In this document: piece after piece, positions 37,871 through 48,699 of the stretch
How the letters are laid out: every line of letters starts with the position of its first letter
Numbering within the stretch: the first letter of the stretch is position 1
NCBI RefSeq assembly: GCF_003966655.1
Contig: NZ_AP018795.1
Location: 806,001 to 870,000, forward strand
Direction of reading: 5' to 3'
Length of the DNA: 64,000 nt
Source of the DNA: Acidithiobacillus ferridurans
Lineage (GTDB): Bacteria > Pseudomonadota > Gammaproteobacteria > Acidithiobacillales > Acidithiobacillaceae
Position numbers and translations under genes: made by a program
The notes under the pieces: model-generated
The model's input: only the letters and a program-made list of their open reading frames with translations
Told to the model about the DNA's origin: nothing
Databases searched by the model: none

Positions 37871-39175
37871 ATGAGCATGATCATCGACCGGCGCAGTTCC
37901 GGAACCAGATCCACGGCCAATCAGGATCGTCTGCAAAGACGTGTCCGCGCCCGACTCAAGGTCGCTGTCGAAAAAATGGCCCGCTCCGGCTCCATTGAGG
38001 ATCTGGCCAATACCGACCAACCCGTTTCCATCCCCACCCGCGATCTCCATGAACCCAGCTTTCGCCGCGACCTCGGCGATACCTCCTGGGAGCGGGTGTT
38101 ACCCGGTAACAAGGAATATCAGCGTGGCGACGAAATCAACAAGCCCGAGGGGGGCGGTTCCGGCAAGGGTCGGGTGGGGTCTCCCGACGGCCTGGGAGAA
38201 GACGAAGTCGCCATCGTCCTCTCCGCCGACGAGTTTCTGGACCTGCTCTTCGACGGACTGGCGTTACCCAATCTGCGTAAAATGGCACAGGGGGATATCC
38301 AGGCCGATCAATGGCGGCGGGCGGGTTTCATCAAGGACGGCAGCCCCTCCCGCATGCACGTCGGCCGCACCATGCGTGCCGCCCGTGCCCGTCGGCTGGC
38401 TTTGCGTGCCGGAAAACGCCGCGAATTGCAGGATCTGCTGGATGCTCGCAACGTCCTGCAGGAAGAGATTCAAGACCGTCTGGCACAGAAGCAAGATGTC
38501 TCCGTAGAGCAGGAGCGCCTCAGCGAACTGGATCATCAGATTGACGCGTTGGAGCGCAAAATCAAAGCGATTCCATTCATCGACGAGGCCGACCTGCGCT
38601 TCGCCCATATCGACCAGCAACCCCACCCCATTACCAACGCGGTGATGTTCTGCGTCATGGACGTTTCGGGCAGTATGGGTGAAAAGGAAAAAGACCTGGC
38701 CAAGCGCTTCTTTCTGCTGCTGTATCTGTTTCTGCACCGGCATTATCAGGCGGTGCAGATGGTCTTCATCAAGCACCACAGCACCGCCTCGGAGTGCAGT
38801 GAACAGGCCTTTTTCGGCGCCCGCGAGGGAGGTGGGACGCTGGTCTCTCCGGCCATCATCCTGAGTGAAGAAATCATGCAACAACGCTTCCCCCCGGATC
38901 GATGGAATGTCTATCTGGCACAGGTATCCGACGGTGATAATTATTTTGCCGACAACGCCGTGGTGGAAGAGCACCTTCTGAACCTGCTGCCGCGCCTGCG
39001 CAACCTCTTCTATCTGGAGGTCAACCGGGACAGCGAGAGTGATCTGCTGCGACTCTACGATGCCATTGCCCAGGACTTCCCGGAGCTGGTCACCGCCCGC
39101 GCCAGCGAGCGCGAGGACATCTACCCGATGTTCCGGACACTCTTTGCCACTGAGGAGACGCCAAGCCATGTCTAG
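37871..39175 (+). CDS. yeaH: YeaH/YhbH (DUF444) protein
   Basis: The 434-residue protein matches the DUF444 family: STANQDRLQRRVRARLKVAVEKM, the glycine-rich GGGSGKGRVGSPDGLGEDEVAIVLSADEFLDLLFD, and a C-terminal von Willebrand A-like domain beginning VMFCVMDVSGSMGEKEKDLAKRFFLLLYLFL with the MIDAS motif DxSGSMG. YeaH acts with the kinase PrkA and SpoVR in the stress response; its biochemical role is unknown. GGGAG six bases upstream supports the start. The spoVR start overlaps its end by 8 bases. Confidence 0.93.
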   Translation: MSMIIDRRSSGTRSTANQDRLQRRVRARLKVAVEKMARSGSIEDLANTDQPVSIPTRDLHEPSFRRDLGDTSWERVLPGNKEYQRGDEINKPEGGGSGKGRVGSPDGLGEDEVAIVLSADEFLDLLFDGLALPNLRKMAQGDIQADQWRRAGFIKDGSPSRMHVGRTMRAARARRLALRAGKRRELQDLLDARNVLQEEIQDRLAQKQDVSVEQERLSELDHQIDALERKIKAIPFIDEADLRFAHIDQQPHPITNAVMFCVMDVSGSMGEKEKDLAKRFFLLLYLFLHRHYQAVQMVFIKHHSTASECSEQAFFGAREGGGTLVSPAIILSEEIMQQRFPPDRWNVYLAQVSDGDNYFADNAVVEEHLLNLLPRLRNLFYLEVNRDSESDLLRLYDAIAQDFPELVTARASEREDIYPMFRTLFATEETPSHV

Positions 39176-40642
39176 GTTCCTCTTTACCGACAATGACTGG
39201 ACCTTCGCGCGGATCGATGCGGTCACCGAAGAAATTGCGGCCATCGCCGCGGAAGAACTTCAGCTCGACACCTATCCCAACCAGTTGGAGATCATCAGCG
39301 CCGAGCAGATGCTCGATGCCTATGCCTCCATCGGGCTTCCGGTCTATTACGCCCACTGGTCTTTCGGCAAGCAACGTGCCATCGAATCCGGGCAGTACCG
39401 TCGCGGCGAAATGGGTCTGGCGTATGAACTGGTGATCAACAGCAATCCCTGCATCAGCTACCTCATGGAAGAAAACACCATGACCATGCAGACTCTGGTG
39501 ATCGCCCATGCGGCTTACGGGCATAACGCCTTTTTCAAGAACAATGTCTTCTTCCGGCAATGGACGGATGCGGAGGGCATTCTGGATTATCTGGCGTTCG
39601 CCCAGCGCTACATCGCCCGCTGCGAGGAGCGCTACGGGATCGAGGCGGTAACCGACGTATTGGATGCAGCCCATGCCATCAGCCGTAACGGCGTGGATCG
39701 CGGCCGCCGTCCGCGCCAGCTCTCGGCCCGCGAGGAAGAGCAACGCCGCGAAGAACGTGAACGCTACCTGCAGCAGCAGCTCCTGGAAATATGGCGCACC
39801 CTGCCTCCGCATGACACCAGCCAGCCCGTTGATGCCAACGTATTCCCGCCAGCCCCCCAGGAAAACCTGCTCTATTTCATCGAAAAAAACGCCCCACACC
39901 TGGAGGGCTGGAAGCGGGAAATACTGCGTATCGTGCGCAAGATCTCCCAGTATCTCTACCCCCAGGGACAGACCAAGATCATGAACGAGGGCTTCGCGTG
40001 CTTCGTGCATTACCATATCCTGCACAGCCTGCATGCCCGGGGGCTGATTACCGACGGCACCCTGCTGGAGTTTTACGCCAGCCACACCGCCGTCACCTTC
40101 CAGCCGGACTTTGATGATCCGCGCTACAGCGGAATCAACCCCTATGCCCTGGGTTTTGCCGTGTTCCAGGACATCAAGCGGATTTGTCTCGCGCCCACGG
40201 ACGAAGACCGCCGCTGGTTTTCCTTTGCCGGAGACCCCGACTGGCGCAAGCAGATTCACTTCGCCATGCGCGAATTCCGTGACGAAAGCTTCATCCTGCA
40301 ATACCTCTCGCCCAAGGTCATGCGCGACCTGCACCTCTTTGCCCTGAGCAACGACCCAGACGCTACGGCGTACCGGGTCAGCGCCATCCATGATGACTCG
40401 GGCTACCAGTATCTGCGCCAGGCTTTTGCCCGACAAATCGCTGAAAGCACCCGCCCGCCGGACATTCAGATCGTGTCTGTGGATCGCTGGGGGACCGACA
40501 TCTGCGTCTACGGCAGATGGATCCTCAGCCCCTCGATCAGGATGAAGCCCAAAAGACCCTCCATTTGATTCACACCCTCTGGGGGTATGATGTGCATCTG
40601 AACATGGAAGAGCTTTCCCTGAGCGAATCCGGCACGCTCTGA
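39168..40642 (+). pseudogene. spoVR: SpoVR/YcgB family protein, split by a frameshift near its C-terminus
   Basis: The ATG at 39168 follows GAGGAG and overlaps the yeaH stop by 8 bases. The first 440 residues match SpoVR family proteins (YPNQLEIISAEQMLDAYASIGLPVYYAHWSFGK, EENTMTMQTLVIAHAAYGHNAFFKNN, FACFVHYHIL, INPYALGFAVFQDIKRIC, DDSGYQYLRQAFARQ). In the given sequence the frame ends at 40568 after an unrelated tail. Reading one base differently after the run of five G at 40489-40493 restores the family C-terminus (GDRHLRLRQMDPQPLDQDEA, then LIHTLWGYDVHLNMEEL) ending with TGA at 40640-40642, for 491 residues against about 510 in E. coli YcgB. One G is therefore probably missing, either by real mutation or by sequencing error. 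Until checked, treat as possibly intact. Confidence 0.85.
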
Positions 40643-40669
40643 AGATCCGATTCCGACAACCCCAAGGGT

Positions 40670-40686
40670 TGCACCATAATAGTGCA
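40670..40686. promoter_or_regulatory. NtrC enhancer-type dyad 1 of the porin-glnK-amt operon
   Basis: TGCACCATAATAGTGCA is identical to the site at 26732-26748 and matches the NtrC consensus nearly perfectly. It lies about 90 bases upstream of the -24 box. Confidence 0.82.
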
Positions 40687-40689
40687 TAG

Positions 40690-40706
40690 CGCATTGATAT
40701 GGTGCA
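40690..40706. promoter_or_regulatory. NtrC enhancer-type dyad 2 of the porin-glnK-amt operon
   Basis: CGCATTGATATGGTGCA has a perfect right half-site and a weaker left half. Its centre is 20 bases from that of dyad 1, so both would lie on the same face of the helix and could favour cooperative binding. Confidence 0.62.
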
Positions 40707-40767
40707 CCAAATGCGGTCACTTCCTCGCCATTTTTCAAAAAACGTTACGTTATAGCCTGTTATAAGT

Positions 40768-40783
40768 TGGCACTAAGTTTGCT
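40768..40783 (+). promoter_or_regulatory. Sigma-54 promoter of the porin-glnK-amt operon
   Basis: TGGCAC-TAAGT-TTGCT is an exact match to the sigma-54 consensus with 10 bases between GG and GC. It lies 56 bases upstream of the porin start codon. Confidence 0.9.
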
Positions 40784-40823
40784 AGAAGCTCCCTGTAATT
40801 TCACACCAAAGGGAGCAGCAAAC

Positions 40824-42403
<1,580 letters not shown>

Positions 42404-42457
42404 TCACCTATAACCGTTTTACAACCGCTCCGAATCCTTATAGGGAGGAATTTCTTC

Positions 42458-43762
42458 ATGTCAGTAGCTTGGCTTAATACCGGCGACAATGCGTGGCAGC
42501 TTACCGCAGCGACCGTCGTTGGCTTGCAGAGTGTTCCCGGGCTCGTCGTCCTGTACGCGGGCATCGTCAAGAAGAAGTGGGCCGTCAACTCCGCTTTTAT
42601 GGCCTTTTATGCCTTTGCCGCAGTACTGATCGCATGGGTCCTCTGGGCCTACAATATGGGTTTCGGTAATCAGTGGTTTCCTTTTGTCGGCATGCCGCAT
42701 TCCATCATCAGTATGCAGGATGAACTCAAACAGGCCCTGATCCCGGCCTCCAACACCAGCGCCGCCTTTCCCATGTCCACCATGGTATATTTCCAGTTTG
42801 TCTTTGCCGCCATTACTCTGGTGATCATGGCTGGCGCCGTATTGGGACGGATGAGCTTCAAGGCATGGATGATTTTCGTTCCCTTATGGCTCACCTTCTC
42901 CTATACCGTTGGCGCCTTCAGTTTGTGGGGTGGCGGTTTCCTCTCCAGCCTCGGCGTCATCGATTACTCCGGTGGTTATGTCATTCACCTCTCTGCAGGT
43001 GTCGCGGGCTTTGTGGCGGCCGCGGTGATTGGACCACGCCTCGCGCGTGACCGTGAAAACTTCCAGCCCAACAACGTACTGCTGATGCTGGTCGGTGCCG
43101 GTATCCTCTGGCTCGGATGGAACGGCTTCAACGGTGGTGATCCCTACGCTGCCAGCCGCGATGCCGGCGCGGCGGTGCTGAACACCAATATCGCCACAGC
43201 GGTCAGCGTCATCGTCTGGACCATCATGGATATCTTCTACTTCAAGAAGCCATCCGTCATCGGTGCTGTACAAGGCATGATCACCGGGCTGGTGGCTATC
43301 ACCCCCGCGGCAGGTGTGGTCGATGGCTGGGGCGCGATAGCCATCGGCATCAGTTCCGGCATCATCCCCTGGCTCAGCATGAATCTGCTCGGTAAAACCG
43401 CGCTCTTCCGCAAGGTAGATGACACCCTGGGGGTCTTCCATACCCATGCGGTGGCGGGTCTCCTCGGTGGTATCATGACCGGTTTACTGGCGACCAAGGC
43501 GGGCTGTGCAGCTTTCGCCCTGAGCACCCCGGGCGGCGCCATCGAGGGCAACTGGCATCAGGTCTGGTTACAACTCGTCGGCGCAGCATTCATCATCGTG
43601 CTGAATATCATAGTGACGTACGTTCTGCTCAAGCTCATCAGCCTGATCGTGCCTCTGCGCATGACGGAAGAAGAGCTGCTGATCGGCGATGATGCGGTGC
43701 ATGGCGAGGAAGCCTACGCCTTTTTCGGTGACGGCGAACGCCGGCCGGTGACTGGTGACTGA
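42458..43762 (+). CDS. amtB: Ammonium transporter Amt (second copy, paired with GlnK)
   Basis: The 434-residue protein lacks the signal-like N-terminus of the first Amt and starts directly with [36 protein letters not shown]. Channel histidines are in [23 protein letters not shown] and [22 protein letters not shown]. The latter reads HTH rather than VH, a clade difference from the first copy. It is predicted to form the trimeric ammonium channel gated by GlnK. GGAGG eight bases upstream fixes the start. A hairpin with a short T run follows at 43799. Confidence 0.95.
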   Translation: MSVAWLNTGDNAWQLTAATVVGLQSVPGLVVLYAGIVKKKWAVNSAFMAFYAFAAVLIAWVLWAYNMGFGNQWFPFVGMPHSIISMQDELKQALIPASNTSAAFPMSTMVYFQFVFAAITLVIMAGAVLGRMSFKAWMIFVPLWLTFSYTVGAFSLWGGGFLSSLGVIDYSGGYVIHLSAGVAGFVAAAVIGPRLARDRENFQPNNVLLMLVGAGILWLGWNGFNGGDPYAASRDAGAAVLNTNIATAVSVIVWTIMDIFYFKKPSVIGAVQGMITGLVAITPAAGVVDGWGAIAIGISSGIIPWLSMNLLGKTALFRKVDDTLGVFHTHAVAGLLGGIMTGLLATKAGCAAFALSTPGGAIEGNWHQVWLQLVGAAFIIVLNIIVTYVLLKLISLIVPLRMTEEELLIGDDAVHGEEAYAFFGDGERRPVTGD

Positions 43763-43798
43763 ACGCTACCCCCGACATCTTTACGGTTATAATACGAC

Positions 43799-43819
43799 AC
43801 GGCGGGCAACCGCCGTTTT
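43799..43819 (+). terminator. Probable intrinsic terminator after the second amt gene
   Basis: ACGGCGG, loop GCAA and CCGCCGT form a 7-bp stem with a tetraloop, followed by TTT and then G. The T run is short. A TATAAT at 43788-43793 sits just upstream, so the same hairpin could instead lie at the 5' end of the amidotransferase mRNA. Confidence 0.6.
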
Positions 43820-43865
43820 GTATGCCATCATGGCACCCCGACATCACTGAAGAAGGGCCTGCATC

Positions 43866-44579
43866 ATGACCAGGATTCTTGTTTTACAGCATCATCCGGA
43901 AGAGGGGCTGGGAAGCCTGCACGATATTCTTGCGGCACAGGGGCATCGAACGGGCGTATATCGCCTGGATCTGGGCGTGCCGGCTCCCGATGACTTGGCC
44001 GACTATGGCGCCTTGATCATCATGGGTGGACCCATGAGCGTCCACGATACGGACCGGTACCCGTGGCTGCTCACCGAGCAACGAATCATTCGTCGGGCAG
44101 TGGTCGAAGAACTCCCCGTCCTGGGACACTGTCTCGGTGCGCAACTGATTGCCCAAGCGATGGGCGGCCAGGTAACCCCTAACCCGGATGGCCCGGAGAT
44201 CGGCTGGTGGCCCGTCACCAAGACCCCGGAAGCAATGGGCAGCACCTGGTTAACAGAGCTTCCCGACACGTTTACGCTCTTTCACTGGCATGGCGAGACC
44301 TTTTCCCTGCCAGCCGGTGCAGTGCCCCTGCTTTCCAGCGACCTTTGCGCCCAGCAGGCCTTTGCCATCGGCAAGCACTGCCTGGCGCTTCAAGGCCACC
44401 CGGAGGTCACTCCCACCACGGTGCAAGCCTGGACGGAAAGCATGGCGCATGACTTGCAACAAGCCGGTGCGGGCGTACAGAGCCGCCAGACCATTCACGA
44501 CCATCTGGAGCGCCGATGTGAAGCGTTGCTGGCCAGCGCCGCGGCCATCTACCGCCCGTGGTTGGAGCAGTTACGCTGA
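43866..44579 (+). CDS. Class I glutamine amidotransferase (GMP synthase-like)
   Basis: The 237-residue protein has the class I amidotransferase triad: Cys in ELPVLGHCLGAQLIAQAMGG, then His and Glu in CLALQGHPEVTPTTVQAW. The N-terminus ILVLQHHPEEGLGSLHDILAAQGH and LIIMGGPMSVHDTDRYPWL are typical of the stand-alone 'GMP synthase-glutamine amidotransferase domain' group. It should hydrolyse a glutamine amide to supply ammonia, or hydrolyse another gamma-glutamyl compound; the acceptor is not known. It is adjacent to the amt-glnK operon but separated by a probable terminator, and converges with a lipoprotein gene (4-base gap). Confidence 0.85.
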   Translation: MTRILVLQHHPEEGLGSLHDILAAQGHRTGVYRLDLGVPAPDDLADYGALIIMGGPMSVHDTDRYPWLLTEQRIIRRAVVEELPVLGHCLGAQLIAQAMGGQVTPNPDGPEIGWWPVTKTPEAMGSTWLTELPDTFTLFHWHGETFSLPAGAVPLLSSDLCAQQAFAIGKHCLALQGHPEVTPTTVQAWTESMAHDLQQAGAGVQSRQTIHDHLERRCEALLASAAAIYRPWLEQLR

Positions 44580-44583
44580 CCGT

Positions 44584-44970
44584 TCAGGGCCGCGCAATGG
44601 CCTGCCCTACATACTGCCCCATCCAGTGCTCGATCTCTTCCACCTCACGGAGGTGCCCATACAGACCGATACGCGCCGAAAACTTTGTCACCGCAGCACC
44701 CTTGGTTTGCAGGGTGATCAGGATGGCGTTACCCTCTGGATCGTAGCCATGCACTTCTACGGTACTGGGATTGATCTGTTTGGATCCGGTAAACCGCATC
44801 CCCGCCTGGGGCAGTGCCCTCTCCGCCGCTGCCGTGACGACGCTGAGAGATGCCGGGTAAAAAGTATAGTACGGTACGGGGTTGACTTGCGGAGCCCAAC
44901 TGGCGGTACAGCCACTCAACCCAAGAGCCAGCACCAAAGAAGCTACTGCAAGGCGTAAGGATAAGGTCAT
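44584..44970 (-). CDS. Small lipoprotein of unknown function
   Basis: The start at 44970 (GGAG six bases upstream) gives 128 residues with a lipoprotein signal peptide (LAVASLVLALGLSGC, lipobox LSGC). The mature part (about 105 residues) has one compact domain with PYYTFYPASLSVVTAAAERAL and a repeated YDPEGNAILITLQTKG strand pattern, reminiscent of DUF3568-like lipoproteins; that match is only a guess. It is probably anchored in the outer membrane. Confidence 0.7.
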   Translation of the reverse strand: MTLSLRLAVASLVLALGLSGCTASWAPQVNPVPYYTFYPASLSVVTAAAERALPQAGMRFTGSKQINPSTVEVHGYDPEGNAILITLQTKGAAVTKFSARIGLYGHLREVEEIEHWMGQYVGQAIARP

Positions 44971-45217
44971 AGCATTCTCCATAGCGAAATTATGAGGCTG
45001 GTCCGGGGTGAACCCGGCTTTCCCATTATACGGCAAAAGACCGCGCAGGGGATTCCTTCGGGAAGGGACTCACCATAACGGCGCCCCCGCTGCCGGAGCA
45101 GGCATCGCGATCGATCAGGCCGGTGGGTGTACCCCATTCACCACACTGGCATACCCGTGGGATTTTGCATCATAATGAAATGTAACTGGCTCAAGACGAT
45201 ATAAGGAGATGATGACC

Positions 45218-45589
45218 ATGAACACTGCACGCTGGTTAATGATTGCGGCACTGCCCCTGACGCTTGCGGGCTGCGCGAATAATCCCTACGCCACCAACGG
45301 CACTACGGCCAACACGGCGGGCGGCTCCCTGCTCGGCGCCGTCGCGGGCGCGGTCATCGGGAATCAAACCGGGTCGCCGCTGGCTGGTGCCGCCATCGGT
45401 GCCGGGCTGGGCGGACTCGCCGGTTACGGCCTCTCACACAGCCAGCAGCAGCCGGCGCCACAACCCGGCTATTATGCCGCGCCACAAGGTAACGTACCTT
45501 GCCCCTCCGGCTATGTGTGTACGCCAACGGCCCCGCAATACCAGCAGCCACCCGCCTGCCCGCCCGGATATACCTGCTCCCCGCAATAA
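45218..45589 (+). CDS. Glycine-zipper lipoprotein
   Basis: Three ATG lie in frame; 45218 is chosen because AAGGAG is nine bases upstream, while the first two ATG touch the site. The signal peptide ends LTLAGC (lipobox). The mature protein starts with a glycine-zipper segment (SLLGAVAGAVIGNQTGSPLAGAAIGAGLGGLAGYG) that could insert in a membrane, as in 17 kDa-antigen/SlyB-like lipoproteins. The C-terminal 45 residues are rich in Pro, Gln and Tyr, with the repeat CPxGYxC twice (CPSGYVC, CPPGYTC). Confidence 0.75.
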   Translation: MNTARWLMIAALPLTLAGCANNPYATNGTTANTAGGSLLGAVAGAVIGNQTGSPLAGAAIGAGLGGLAGYGLSHSQQQPAPQPGYYAAPQGNVPCPSGYVCTPTAPQYQQPPACPPGYTCSPQ

Positions 45590-45906
45590 GCGGAAACTAG
45601 CGAGGGTAGGCCGTCCCTCCGGCACCCCGCTGCAACCCACGCGGGGGAGAGCGGAGGGATGGCACGCTCCTGGGTGCCGGAGCCGCGCCGGCAATCTCCA
45701 CGATAAAAGCGCTATGGCCCATAGCGGTAGAAGCCACAGCAGTACAGGCTGGTTTGCTGGCATTTCTAGTCCACAGCTTGAGAATAAACGGCCAACCCCT
45801 AGCCTTACTTAAATTTTTCAAATACTATGGCCTAGAATGTAGGGATATTTCCAGACGGAGACCGCGCATCGGCAAACGTCCAGAACGGTTCCGACCAGGG
45901 GGAAAC
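45590..45906. other. Gap upstream of rlpA
   Basis: A 317-base gap. It has AT-rich sequence between 45800 and 45850 with a TAGAAT that could be a -10 box of the rlpA promoter, and a short inverted repeat near 45714-45726. I see no convincing gene or terminator. Confidence 0.35.
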
Positions 45907-46986
45907 ATGCGCGTACGGTTCCATCTGCGGCTTTTGAGGCTAGGGGCTTTTGGCCTTGGTGCCGCAGCACTAGCGGGTTGTGCGAGCATGCCTGATCATG
46001 TTGCGGGCCAGCCGCGCAATAGCTACGGTTCGGCCATGGCGGGCTCGGGATATTCTACCGGACAGGACTGCTTTGCCACCGCGCCCAACCTGAATGCCGC
46101 CTACAACCAGCCTTATGAAATCAACGGTCGCTGGTACCATCCGCTCCGCGGTGACGCGGATTTCTCCGAAAATGGCATCGCCTCCTGGTACGACCGGCAG
46201 TCGTCCAGCGACGTGACCGCCATGGGTACCGCCTTCCACGCCCGGCAAATGACCGCCGCGAGCCGGACATTGCCACTACCATCGTGCGTGCGCGTCACCA
46301 ACCTGAAGAACGGGCGCAGCATCGTCGTCCTGGTGAACGATCGCGGCCCCTTCGTGAGCGGCCGTATCATGGATATGTCCTATGGTGCCGCCAGCCGGTT
46401 GGGCATGCTCAGCCGAGGCACCACGCCGGTACATATTCAGGTGATTCCCAGCAGTCCGGCACCTGGCGCACCGCTGCCGAGGGTACTGCCCGTAGTCCAA
46501 CGCACTGTGCCCGGAACGGTACCCGCACCGGTCCCGCAAGCGCCGGCGGCGATACCGGTACCGGCCTATACCGCCCCCTCCAATGCCAATGCCAAGCTGA
46601 CGGCGGTGGTGGACGACACTTTTGCCAGCGGTCCGATTCGCGCCATGCCTGCCGCCGCCCGCACGGTCCCGCCCGCTCCCCTTCCCCCACATAGGGAGGC
46701 CACCGCCCATACTTTGGAACAGTGGCGGCAGACGCCGCGATCCGAGCAAATCTATCTGGAAACAGCAAGCCCCATGCATCTACAGACCGCGGTTCGTGAG
46801 CGCAGCAAGCTGCAGGATTTCGGCATAAGCACCGCGCAGATGGTGCCGGTATCCTCCACGACCGGGGGCGGGCTGTATAAGATCAAGATCGGTCCCATGG
46901 CCCCCACCGCGGCCCCGGAAGACTACGCGGCCAGCCTGCGACGCCTGCGCCTCGGTACCTTTGTGGTCAGCGAGCAGGAGGGTTAA
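45907..46986 (+). CDS. rlpA: Septal ring lytic transglycosylase/lipoprotein RlpA
   Basis: The ATG at 45907 follows GGGGGAAAC. The signal peptide ends AALAGC (lipobox). The central domain is a double-psi beta barrel: GIASWYDRQSSSDVTAMGTAFHARQMTAASRTLPLPSCVRV, then NGRSIVVLVNDRGPFVSGRIMDMSYGAA, which has the conserved Asp in VNDRGP of RlpA and expansin-like folds. A Pro/Ala-rich linker leads to a C-terminal SPOR-like domain (near MHLQTAVRERSKLQDFGI to GLYKIKIGPM) that binds denuded peptidoglycan. RlpA cleaves naked glycan strands at the septum. The protein is 359 residues, normal for the family. Confidence 0.9.
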   Translation: MRVRFHLRLLRLGAFGLGAAALAGCASMPDHVAGQPRNSYGSAMAGSGYSTGQDCFATAPNLNAAYNQPYEINGRWYHPLRGDADFSENGIASWYDRQSSSDVTAMGTAFHARQMTAASRTLPLPSCVRVTNLKNGRSIVVLVNDRGPFVSGRIMDMSYGAASRLGMLSRGTTPVHIQVIPSSPAPGAPLPRVLPVVQRTVPGTVPAPVPQAPAAIPVPAYTAPSNANAKLTAVVDDTFASGPIRAMPAAARTVPPAPLPPHREATAHTLEQWRQTPRSEQIYLETASPMHLQTAVRERSKLQDFGISTAQMVPVSSTTGGGLYKIKIGPMAPTAAPEDYAASLRRLRLGTFVVSEQEG

Positions 46987-47275
46987 AGGCATCGGTGCTC
47001 AGCCTGCGCGGGGGTGGTTCCCTCCGTTCGCCGAGAATGGCCCAGACAATCAGCGCGATCCAGGCGATGCCCGACCAGCCGAGCACGATGTTCAATATCA
47101 GCACCCACAGAAAATGCTCATGGTGGCGCGCGGCAGCGATGATGCTGGGGACAAAATAGATCAACAGACCGAGTATGGCAGCCAGCAGCCATACCACCGT
47201 GTGCAAAAATAGCGCCGCAATACCCAGTGCAATCAAGGCGAATATGGCAATGCTTATGGCGATCAACGCACTCAA
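46967..47275 (-). CDS. Superinfection-immunity-like small membrane protein
   Basis: The product has hydrophobic helices ISIAIFALIALGIAALFLHTVVWLLAAILGLLIYFVP and then ARHHEHFLWVLILNIVLGWSGIAWIALIVWAI, the pattern of the T4-type superinfection-immunity family (two helices around a His-rich loop, then GW). The start is a TTG overlapping the TGA of the preceding channel gene (TTGA). It overlaps the rlpA 3' end by 20 bases. In bacteria the family is common and not necessarily linked to phage. Confidence 0.7.
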   Translation of the reverse strand: MSALIAISIAIFALIALGIAALFLHTVVWLLAAILGLLIYFVPSIIAAARHHEHFLWVLILNIVLGWSGIAWIALIVWAILGERREPPPRRLSTDAFNPPAR

Positions 47276-48519
47276 GTCTCAGCTCCTTCCGCCTTCGCGG
47301 TAAACAATTTACTGATAATGGCATCTCCTGCCAGACTCTCACCGCTCAGGGCCAGCGCCAGCAGTTCCCCGCCCAACACTTCCGGAGAGATGATGAGATC
47401 GGCCCCGATCTGTCGCAGACGTTCCAGATGCTTACCGTTCTGAACCGCCGCCACGGTTTTCCCGGGAACACCCAACTCTCTCGCCGCGAGAATGATAAAG
47501 GCATTTTCACTGTCATTCGCCCGCAATGCGAGCACTCCCAGGGCATACTGGGCTCCCGCTCTGCGCAATACATCCAGGTCCGTTGCATCACCGATCATGA
47601 GATCTTCCGTGGCCATCCACTGTCGCTCCGGTAGCACGGACATCAGCACCAGCGCCGACAAATGCCTGGCGCGCAGGGCGCGGTAGGTATTCTGGGCCAA
47701 CGCATTATCCCCGATGATCAGGTAGTGACTACGGTAACTGCGCCGTTTCTCTCCCATGAGCAGGCGCTGCATCCTGCCGTTCAGCAACGGTACGACAACC
47801 GCGGAAATAGAGGTTGCGAAAACGGTGATGCCCAGGATGATGATGGAGATGACAAAAATCCGGGCGTCTTCGCTTTTCGGCACGATATCTCCATACCCGA
47901 CGGTGGACATGGTAACCACGGAGAAATACAGGGCATCCACCAGATTCATGATAGGCGGCGAAAAGCCTGCGCCCAGCACGTAACTGCCCAGTACCGCGTA
48001 ACTCATCAGCAGCAAAATGGATATCGCTGCAAACAGGGTTCCCGCAGCCACGCTCGAATGCGCAAAATGGCGCCGAAACACCAGCAGCGCTATCAGGATC
48101 GCCGCATTGTAGGCAACGACGCCGCTCCACACAAAACCGTAGTGGTGCAGCAACATGGCCAGCATCGCGGCCGCCAATATCAGAGTAATGGCCCAGGAGA
48201 AGCGGGAGCGGAACAATAACCCGATGGCCATCAGCAACAGGACGATACCGACAATCGCCTCGGGTACCGTGCCCAGTGCCGATAAGAGCGGGGCCTGGGT
48301 CAGGCTGGCGGAGGGGGCAAGGCCTGCCAGCGCCGGAAAGATCCGGGTCAGGCGCGGCAAGGCATTCAGGATCGCCAGCCCCCCCAACAGCCCAACGGCC
48401 AGCGCCATCGGAATCTGTGGAAACCAGACATCCAGATTCAATACGACACGCGCCTTGGCCACGAAGCGAAAAAACCGCTGTCGCAGTGACCATCTCATCA
48501 CATCGGGGATTCTGATCAT
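47272..48519 (-). CDS. Voltage-gated-type potassium channel with TrkA-N domain
   Basis: The 415-residue protein has several N-terminal helices, then the pore NLVDALYFSVVTMSTVGYGDIVPKS with selectivity filter TVGYGD, an S6 helix (FVISIIILGITVFATSISAVVVPLL) and a cytoplasmic RCK/TrkA-N domain (SHYLIIGDNALAQNTYRAL, EDLMIGDATDLDVLRRAGAQYALGVLALR). This resembles Kch. It controls potassium flux and so membrane potential and pH homeostasis. The start at 48519 has AAGG nine bases upstream. The next gene is coupled by TTGA. Confidence 0.87.
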   Translation of the reverse strand: MIRIPDVMRWSLRQRFFRFVAKARVVLNLDVWFPQIPMALAVGLLGGLAILNALPRLTRIFPALAGLAPSASLTQAPLLSALGTVPEAIVGIVLLLMAIGLLFRSRFSWAITLILAAAMLAMLLHHYGFVWSGVVAYNAAILIALLVFRRHFAHSSVAAGTLFAAISILLLMSYAVLGSYVLGAGFSPPIMNLVDALYFSVVTMSTVGYGDIVPKSEDARIFVISIIILGITVFATSISAVVVPLLNGRMQRLLMGEKRRSYRSHYLIIGDNALAQNTYRALRARHLSALVLMSVLPERQWMATEDLMIGDATDLDVLRRAGAQYALGVLALRANDSENAFIILAARELGVPGKTVAAVQNGKHLERLRQIGADLIISPEVLGGELLALALSGESLAGDAIISKLFTAKAEGAET

Positions 48520-48699
48520 GGACAGACCCTTACTTTCGGAGGCCGGACACTGCTCAGCCCAAACATCGTCCGTACGGAACTGTAGCATCTGCGGATCGCT
48601 GCAGCGACCTATGGCTGGCGCAGCACCCTGTGCATGCCGGCGCGAAGAACCGTCAGCTTTGGATTTCCAGGGGTGTGGACACGCCCGACGGCACGGAGA

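Noticed and set aside
39090-40694. A 534-codon minus-strand open frame opposite spoVR
   Set aside because: It runs antisense to a conserved SpoVR protein and shows no motif or ribosome site.
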